Assembly (NCBI GenBank): GCA_964630925.1
Contig: CAZVZK010000002.1
Coordinates: 114,501-178,500, forward strand
Direction: 5' to 3'
DNA: 64,000 nucleotides
Source: RGDT01 sp964630925
GTDB lineage: Bacteria; Planctomycetota; Planctomycetia; Gemmatales; Gemmataceae
The first letter of the stretch is position 1. Every line of letters begins with the position of its first letter. The notes below the pieces were generated by a model that was not told the DNA's origin, searched no databases, and saw nothing but the letters and a program-made list of their open reading frames with translations. Position numbers and translations under genes: made by a program. Of this stretch, positions 58,717-64,000 are shown piece after piece.

Positions 58717-59096
58717 CGTGTCGTGCCTCGTGCGAAGGGGCGCGGGTGGGGGAGTGTACAAGGTAAGTTGTGTGGAAAACCAGCCTGGTTGTCCTCCCCG
58801 CCGGGTGGCTTTTTCGGGGCGGGTCGGGGTGGCGGCGGGCCGGAGAACGACGGGTGTCGATCAGGTCGGCAGACACGCATTCAGGACGGCAAGTGGATCA
58901 CCGGCGGCGGCGTGTCCGGGCGGCCCGCGTCGATGGCGGACAAGGGGCCGCGTGGACGCACATCCACCGGTGGCTGTCCGGGTTGGCGTGCGAGGGACGC
59001 GAGGGGTGCCGCCTCCGCGCGGCGCGTTGGGACAGCGGGCTCCCGCGGGCTCCCCTCGGCGGCCGCGAAGACGCCTTTCCCCGCGTGGGCCCATCG

Positions 59097-59104
59097 GGTA
59101 TAGT
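59097..59104 (+). promoter_or_regulatory. -10-like GGTATAGT before the histidine kinase
   Basis: GGTATAGT lies 40 bp before the GTG start at 59144 and just ahead of the AAGGAGG ribosome site at 59131-59137. It matches the GxTATA boxes of other genes here. No sigma-54 type GG/GC box is seen. The spacer 58717-59143 holds no gene on either strand that I can support. Confidence 0.4.
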
Positions 59105-59143
59105 CCGGCCGTCCAACGGTCCGCACGGGCAAGGAGGTCTGGC

Positions 59144-60790
59144 GTGGCCGCACGCTGGCGCATCCGACACAAGCTGTTGCTCGGCCTGGGGCTGGCCGTC
59201 GTCCTCATGACGCTGCTCATGGGCGGCACGCTGCGCGGGCTGTGGTCGTACTTCGTGACGACCAACCGCATCCGCGCCCGCATCGCCGAGCTGGACGCCG
59301 CCCATGACGTCAAGGCGGCGGTCGCGAACCTCGTCTCCGACGAGAGCCTGCCCTGGATCATCGGCCCCGATGAGTACCGGAAATTCGAGGCGTACCTCAC
59401 CCAGGCCAGGGCCGCCGCCGACGCCTACAAGAAGAAGCTCGACGAGGGAGTCGAGCAGAACATCGACCCCCGCCTCGGCCTGTTCGAGAACGGCAAGGTC
59501 GAGGACCTGGTCGCCGGCCTCGACGCACTCCAGAAGGCCGCCGAGGCCCGCCGCAAGCGGCCCACCGCCGGGATGGTGGGCGAGCACGACGCCCGCGCCG
59601 CCCTCCTCGCCGAATTCAAGCCCAAGCCCACCGACAGGAAGCCGCTCACCGCGGCGCAGCTCGCCCTGCCGGCGGTCGCCCTGCCGGCCCACGCCGAGGA
59701 CCTGCGCAAGCACATCAGCGACGCCCTCAACGAGCTCCTCACCGACACCCGCCGCCATTATCAGTGGGTGTTGTGGGTCGTGGTGCCCTCCAGCGTCATC
59801 GGGCTGCTGCTGCTGTTCGGCCTGATGCGCTCCTTCTACGCCTGGGTGCTGACGCCGGTACGCGACCTGGAGACGGGCGTCAAGAAGGTCACCGACGGCG
59901 ACCTGTCGCACCGCATCGCCCTGTCCTCCGGTGACGAGATGGAGGGCCTCGCCGTCGCCTTCAACGCGATGGTGGCCCGCCTCGATGAGCTATACACCGA
60001 CCTCAACAAGCAGGTCCACGAGAGATCAAGGCAGCTCGTCCGCAGTGAGCGTCTCGCCTCCGTCGGCTTCCTGGCGGCCGGCGTGGCGCACGAGATCAAC
60101 AACCCGCTGGCGAGCATCGCGTTCTGCTCGGAGGCGTTGGAGGCCCGGCTGCTCGACATCCCCGACGACGGCGAGCAGGAGGTCTTCCGCAAGTACCTCA
60201 GGATGATCCAGGACGAGGCGTTCCGCTGCAAGAGCATCACCGGGCGATTGCTGGAGTTCTCGCGCACCGGCGAGCCGAAGCGCGAGATGACCGAGCTGAA
60301 GCCGCTGGTTCAGGCGGTCCTCGACGTCACGCGGCACCTGCCGCACCACCGCGGCAAGCACATCACGTTCGAGGTGCCGGCGGGGCCGCCCCTGGCGGCG
60401 TGCGTCAACGCGGAGGAGATCAAGTCGGTCGTGCTCAACCTCGTGGTCAACGCGCTGGAGAGCATGGACGACGGGGGCCGGCTCACCATCCGCCTGGGTC
60501 AGCGCGGCGGCGCCGCCGAGCTGCGTTTCACCGACACCGGCTGCGGCATGACGCCGGAAGTCTTAGAGAACATCTTCGAGCCGTTCTTCACGAGAAGCCG
60601 GACGGGCAAGGGGACGGGCCTGGGCCTGACGATCAGCCACCTGATCATCACGCAGCACGGCGGGGAGATCCAGGTCAAGAGCGCCGGCCCAGGCCACGGC
60701 AGCGCCTTCACCGTGAGCCTGCCCATCCACGCCGCCGAGGCCGCACCCCCGGCGCCCGCGCCCGCGCCGGCCCAGCGGCGGGCGGCCTGA
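59144..60790 (+). CDS. Membrane sensor histidine kinase
   Basis: 548 residues from GTG with AAGGAGG six bases before it; read as MAARWRIRHKLLLGLGLAVV. Two transmembrane helices (about 10-30 and 207-229) enclose a periplasmic sensor region of about 175 residues without known fold. HAMP follows (230-283, LTPVRDLETGVKKVTDGDLS). HisKA has LAAGVAHEINNPLASIAFCS with H316. The ATPase domain shows NLVVNALESMDDGG, DTGCGMT and GKGTGLGLTIS. The alanine/proline tail is unusual. The next gene (51 bp) is an NtrC-type regulator, so this is a two-component pair. The ligand is unknown. Confidence 0.93.
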   Translation: MAARWRIRHKLLLGLGLAVVLMTLLMGGTLRGLWSYFVTTNRIRARIAELDAAHDVKAAVANLVSDESLPWIIGPDEYRKFEAYLTQARAAADAYKKKLDEGVEQNIDPRLGLFENGKVEDLVAGLDALQKAAEARRKRPTAGMVGEHDARAALLAEFKPKPTDRKPLTAAQLALPAVALPAHAEDLRKHISDALNELLTDTRRHYQWVLWVVVPSSVIGLLLLFGLMRSFYAWVLTPVRDLETGVKKVTDGDLSHRIALSSGDEMEGLAVAFNAMVARLDELYTDLNKQVHERSRQLVRSERLASVGFLAAGVAHEINNPLASIAFCSEALEARLLDIPDDGEQEVFRKYLRMIQDEAFRCKSITGRLLEFSRTGEPKREMTELKPLVQAVLDVTRHLPHHRGKHITFEVPAGPPLAACVNAEEIKSVVLNLVVNALESMDDGGRLTIRLGQRGGAAELRFTDTGCGMTPEVLENIFEPFFTRSRTGKGTGLGLTISHLIITQHGGEIQVKSAGPGHGSAFTVSLPIHAAEAAPPAPAPAPAQRRAA

Positions 60791-60841
60791 TGTGAAAACG
60801 CGCCACGGAACGGCGCATGTCTCCGACGGAGCGGAACAGAG

Positions 60842-62251
60842 ATGACGACACGGACCCCCAAGGCGGCGCCCCCCGGAGCCCACCGCCGGCTCCGCGTGCT
60901 GTTCGTGGACGACGAGGCGTCGCTGCGCGAGTTCATGAAGAGCGAATTGCCACGCCTGGGCCACGAGGTGGTGGCCTGCGAGAGCGGCGAGTCGGCGCTG
61001 CAGGTGCTGGCGCGGGCGACGTTCGACGCGGCGATCCTGGACCTGCGCATGCCTGGGATCTCGGGCCTGGAAGTGCTGGAGCATCTGAAGAAGGTCAGCC
61101 CCGACACCGAGGCGGTGGTGATGACCGGGCACGCCTCCATCGAGACGGCGACGATGGCGATGCGTCTGGGCGCGGCGGACTACATCACCAAGCCGTGCAA
61201 GCTGGCGGACATCGAGGCGGTGCTGGTGCGGGCGACGAACCGCCGCGAGCTGCTGCACAAGAACATCGCGCTGGAGGAGCGGACGAAACGCGCCGAGGGG
61301 CCGACGCAGCTCATCGGCGCGTCGGCCCCGATGCTCAAGGTGCAGCAGTTCCTGCAGATGCTCGCCCCCACCGACGCCACCGTCCTGATCCTCGGCGAGA
61401 CCGGCTGCGGCAAGGAATTGGCGGCGCGGTCGCTGTGGCAGCTCTCGAAGCGTGCGTCGATGCCGTTCATCCCGGTGAACTGCGGGGCGCTGGCGGAGCA
61501 CCTGGTGGAGAGTGAGCTGTTCGGGCACGTCAAGGGTGCGTTCACCGGGGCGGACAAGGACCACAAGGGCATCTTCGAGGTGGCGAACGGCGGGACGGTG
61601 TTCCTGGACGAGGTGGGCGAATTGCCGAAGAACGTGCAGGTGAAGCTGCTGCGCGTGCTGGAGGCGCGGGAGATCCGCCGGGTGGGCGACTCGAAGCCGT
61701 TCTCGACGGACGTGCGTGTCTTGTGCGCGACGCACCGCGACCTGAGGGCGATGATCCGCGACGACCAGTTCCGCGAGGACCTGTACTTCCGCATCAACAC
61801 GTTCGAGGTGAAGCTGCCCTCGCTGCGCGAGCGCAAGGAGGACATCCCCGAGCTGGCGAAGCACCTCCTGGCGCGGGCGGCGCGGCGGTCGCCGGAGCAG
61901 GCGTCGGCGATCCTGTCGCCGGAGACGTTGCGGGCGCTGGCGGCGCATGACTGGCCGGGCAACGTGCGCGAGCTGGCGAACGCGATGGAGTACGCGTTCA
62001 TGCTGTCCGGAGGCGGGCGGATCGGGCCGGAGCACCTGCCGCCGCTGGAGCGGAGGCAGGGCGGGGCGATGCGTGCGGAGGTGATCCCGTCGGGGCCGAT
62101 GACGATGGAGGAGGTGGAGACGCGGCACCTGCTGGAGACGCTGGACCGGCACGGCGGGAACAAGACGACGGCGGCGGCGGAGCTGGGGATCAGCCTCAAG
62201 ACGATCTACAACAAGCTCAACAAGCTCGCCCAGACGCGGGCGGCGGCGTGA
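60842..62251 (+). CDS. Sigma-54-dependent NtrC-family response regulator
   Basis: 469 residues from MTTRTPKAAPPGAHRRLRVL. Receiver: DDE at 23-25, D67 in AAILDLRMPG, K117 in ITKPCK. AAA+ domain: Walker A LGETGCGKE at 184-192, the sigma-54 contact GAFTGA at 232-237, Walker B GGTVFLDEVGELP. The carboxy helix-turn-helix is GGNKTTAAAELGISLKTIYNKLNKL in two parts (AAAELGISLKTIYNKLNKL at about 446-464). Phosphorylated, it would activate sigma-54 promoters. It is paired with the histidine kinase gene 51 bp upstream. No sigma-54 promoter was recognised in the window. Confidence 0.95.
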   Translation: MTTRTPKAAPPGAHRRLRVLFVDDEASLREFMKSELPRLGHEVVACESGESALQVLARATFDAAILDLRMPGISGLEVLEHLKKVSPDTEAVVMTGHASIETATMAMRLGAADYITKPCKLADIEAVLVRATNRRELLHKNIALEERTKRAEGPTQLIGASAPMLKVQQFLQMLAPTDATVLILGETGCGKELAARSLWQLSKRASMPFIPVNCGALAEHLVESELFGHVKGAFTGADKDHKGIFEVANGGTVFLDEVGELPKNVQVKLLRVLEAREIRRVGDSKPFSTDVRVLCATHRDLRAMIRDDQFREDLYFRINTFEVKLPSLRERKEDIPELAKHLLARAARRSPEQASAILSPETLRALAAHDWPGNVRELANAMEYAFMLSGGGRIGPEHLPPLERRQGGAMRAEVIPSGPMTMEEVETRHLLETLDRHGGNKTTAAAELGISLKTIYNKLNKLAQTRAAA

Positions 62252-62337
62252 ACGTTGGGGGTGAGTGGCTCCCCGGCGAGCGGGGCCCGTCGCGGCCCGT
62301 GGCCCGCCCAGCGCGGAGTCACCTGTCCACTCCCACC

Positions 62338-62378
62338 GAGTCACCTGCCCACTCCCTTGCCGAGTGGGCAGGTGACTC
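62338..62378. terminator. Perfect 17-bp inverted repeat after the regulator gene
   Basis: GAGTCACCTGCCCACTC (62338-62354) is the reverse complement of 62362-62378, with a 7-nt loop. TTCG follows. It lies 87 bp after the stop of the regulator gene and may end the two-component transcript. A direct partial copy GAGTCACCTGTCCACTCCC lies just before it. Confidence 0.55.
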
Positions 62379-62438
62379 TTCGTCCGAATGGCACTCTGGG
62401 TCAGCCCCAGCCCTCAACCCGCATTGGCCATGATGGGT

Positions 62439-62470
62439 CACCTGGCCACCTGGCCACCTGGCCACCTGGC
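62439..62470. repeat. Four tandem copies of CACCTGGC
   Basis: The octamer CACCTGGC occurs four times without interruption, followed by CACTCGC. It lies in the 688-bp spacer 62252-62939, which has no supported gene. A possible worn frame is present near 62725-62900. Confidence 0.65.
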
Positions 62471-62724
62471 CACTCGCGCACGCCAATAGCAGAGAAGTCC
62501 GGCATCGGGCTGGATCAGTCGGGGTGCGCGGTGGCTGGCGTTCTGCGGCCCCGAAGCGAGTCCGCCGCCTTCAACCGTCCCTGAGCCGCCCGGCCGGCTC
62601 CTGGCGCGTGAGCAGACACTTGACCGGCGGGAGGGACGGGCACCCGTGGGGCGCGTGCCGTGCGGGAGCGGGCCGCCAAGCCGGGGCGAGTCACGGAGCC
62701 GGCGGCGTGGTGAGCCGCCGTGAA

Positions 62725-62900
62725 AGCGGCGTGATGCGGGGCTCACCGATGCGGAGGAGACGGAGCTGACCGGGATGGATGCCCTGGCCTGAGAGGCACC
62801 CAAGCCGGGGGACGAGGCCCTGCTGGCTCACGCGCGGCGGATCATGGAACAAGGGGACCCTCGCGCATCCACCGAAGCCCTGAATCGCCCACCGGCCCGG
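62725..62900 (+). pseudogene. Possible worn coding remnant
   Basis: One + strand frame reads LTDAEETELTGMDALA, a stop, then EAPKPGDEALLAHARRIMEQ and GDPRASTEALNR. The codons before and after the stop look alike in composition, which suggests a broken gene rather than chance, but no start or family is seen. Confidence 0.2.
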
Positions 62901-62939
62901 CATTCGGTCACCGCATGCCCCGCCCGGCGTTACGGGCCG

Positions 62940-63962
62940 TCAGCGACCGGGCATCAGCGCCGGCCGGGCCAGCGGCGGCAGGAAGAATGACCCGGCGGCG
63001 CGGGCCGCGTCGGTGGCGGCGAGGCCGCGCTTGATGGATTGCGTCAGGGGCGAGTCGTCGGCCTGCTTGAGGGCGGCGAGCAGGCGTTGGCGGGCGGACG
63101 GGTCGGCGCGGTGCAGGCGTTCGAGGTGGAACGCGGCGGCCGTCCAGAGCTTCGCCTTCTCGGCGGCGGCGGCCTGCACGGCGTGCCAGCGGAGGCCGGC
63201 CCGCTGCCGCACGTATTGGTCGGCCGGCGTCGAGGCCCGGGGTGGGCTGTAGACGACGATGTTGTCGTACAGCGCCTGAGCGATGCTCTTGCCGTCGGGG
63301 TGGACCGACTCGCGGCGGGTGGAGGACAGCAGACGGTCGTCCAGCGGCAGCCGCTTCCCCGTGGCGGCGTCGAGGTCGATGCGTTGGCCCAGCCGCCAGT
63401 TGAATAGGCGGATGCGTTTCCCGTCGCCGCTGAAGGCCAACCTCAAGGACTCGTGTGCCCATTCGGAATTGCTGCTTTCTAGGTCGAATACAACTGTAAA
63501 CAACTCCTTTCCCTCCTGCGCATCTCGCAGGGTCAGCCTGCCATCCTTGCTCAACGACAGGATCCGCGTCCCTTCGGGGTTGAATCGGACGATGTCAATG
63601 GTTCTATGGCCCTTGAGCTGCAGGTCGAACTTCAGATCTCCCGTGCTGGCATCCCACACGCGGATCTCCGCGAAGTAGGGGTATTCGGGATCTCTATCGC
63701 CGAGACTGCCGCCCCCTGAGACGATGCGCGTGCCGTCGGGGCTGAAGGCGACGCTGTTGACATACTCGCCCCGCGCCTTGAGAGTGAGCAAGGGTACGCC
63801 CGAAAGGAGGTCCCAAACGATCACGGGTTTCTTCTCGCCTCCAGCGGAGACGAGGCGCGTGCCGTCCGGACTCCACGCCACGCTTTTCACTGCGATTGAG
63901 TCGCCTTCCTTCTCCGGAAGGCGGCGCACGTGCTTGCCGGTCCGGAGGTCCAGCCCTTCCAA
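62940..63962 (-). CDS. WD40 repeat protein, 5' end in doubt
   Basis: 340 codons as read from a TTG at 63962. WD40 blades: VKSVAWSPDGTRLVSAGGEK, VNSVAFSPDGTRIVSGGGSL, IRVWDASTGD and FNPEGTRILSLSKDGRL. The carboxy part (from about 230) is the helical RWHAVQAAAAEKAKLWTAAA region seen after WD40 domains in planctomycetes. The region beyond 63962 holds in-frame TAA codons at 63969-63971 and 63978-63980, the latter ending a frame KLKDGS that comes from outside. So the gene either starts at the TTG or is a truncated end of a longer WD40 protein. Confidence 0.6.
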   Translation of the reverse strand: MEGLDLRTGKHVRRLPEKEGDSIAVKSVAWSPDGTRLVSAGGEKKPVIVWDLLSGVPLLTLKARGEYVNSVAFSPDGTRIVSGGGSLGDRDPEYPYFAEIRVWDASTGDLKFDLQLKGHRTIDIVRFNPEGTRILSLSKDGRLTLRDAQEGKELFTVVFDLESSNSEWAHESLRLAFSGDGKRIRLFNWRLGQRIDLDAATGKRLPLDDRLLSSTRRESVHPDGKSIAQALYDNIVVYSPPRASTPADQYVRQRAGLRWHAVQAAAAEKAKLWTAAAFHLERLHRADPSARQRLLAALKQADDSPLTQSIKRGLAATDAARAAGSFFLPPLARPALMPGR

Positions 63963-64000
63963 GGTGACTTACCACCGTTAGCTGCCGTCCTTGAGCTTGC

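Noticed and set aside
1..64000. tRNA, rRNA and CRISPR
   Set aside because: No TTCGA/T-loop with paired arms, no rRNA-like sequence and no regularly spaced repeats were found by reading; a covariance-model scan would be decisive.

Overview
The window is very GC-rich, densely coding DNA that reads like a Gemmata-type planctomycete (Gemmataceae). The lineage signals are an ECF sigma factor translationally coupled to a Ser/Thr protein kinase, a TIGR02996 leucine-rich-type protein, a DUF1559 pseudopilin, a DUF1501 plus DUF1549/DUF1553 pair, many WD40/beta-propeller proteins, and Gemmata-style proteins of unknown function. No rRNA, tRNA, CRISPR array, transposase or integrase was recognised.

Layout. 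1-8.1 kb (minus strand): a HemN-like radical SAM protein cut by the left edge, an ECF sigma/kinase pair, then a five-gene run with 4-bp gaps (unknown protein, beta-CASP metallo-beta-lactamase, three tandem RDD membrane proteins). 8.2-15.3 kb: a secreted beta-propeller, a decayed kinase tail, two tandem STN-like secreted paralogs, a pseudopilin, and a LarA-like protein coupled to a TIGR02996 protein. 15.4-20.6 kb (minus): WD40, zinc-ribbon/membrane and FHA/membrane proteins, two of them preceded by the same 13-bp promoter-like word, plus a gene broken by a frameshift. 20.7-26.5 kb: CHAP/NlpC-like protein, small unknowns, STAS protein, ribokinase-family kinase, esterase and prephenate dehydrogenase.

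26.6-37.1 kb is the most unusual part. A 916-residue dynein-type AAA+ ATPase with four repeated N-terminal beta-alpha-beta units is followed by a protein joining an HExxH metalloprotease-like domain to a VWA domain. A 153-bp MITE-like element with perfect 26-bp terminal inverted repeats lies between them. Downstream the 3' end of the VWA gene recurs twice as near-identical fragments, and between and after these copies lie swapped cargo genes: two HEPN-like proteins (one with an RX4H motif), small unknowns, two copies of a membrane protein, and one intact and one truncated protein-tyrosine-phosphatase-like gene. This looks like repeated insertion or duplication at the 3' end of the VWA gene.

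37.5-43 kb: a lipoprotein, an HDOD/receiver/histidine-kinase/receiver hybrid and a TPR membrane protein. 43.3-47.5 kb: flagellin, FliD and FliS, so the organism probably makes flagella. 48-52.4 kb: beta-propeller, secreted unknown, cupin, membrane unknown, CXXCH cytochrome-like protein and a small unknown. 52.5-55.7 kb: DUF1501 and DUF1549/1553 proteins. 56.1-62.3 kb: a large VWA protein divergent from a membrane histidine kinase and its sigma-54-dependent NtrC-type regulator. The right end holds repeats and a WD40 gene that lacks an obvious 5' end.
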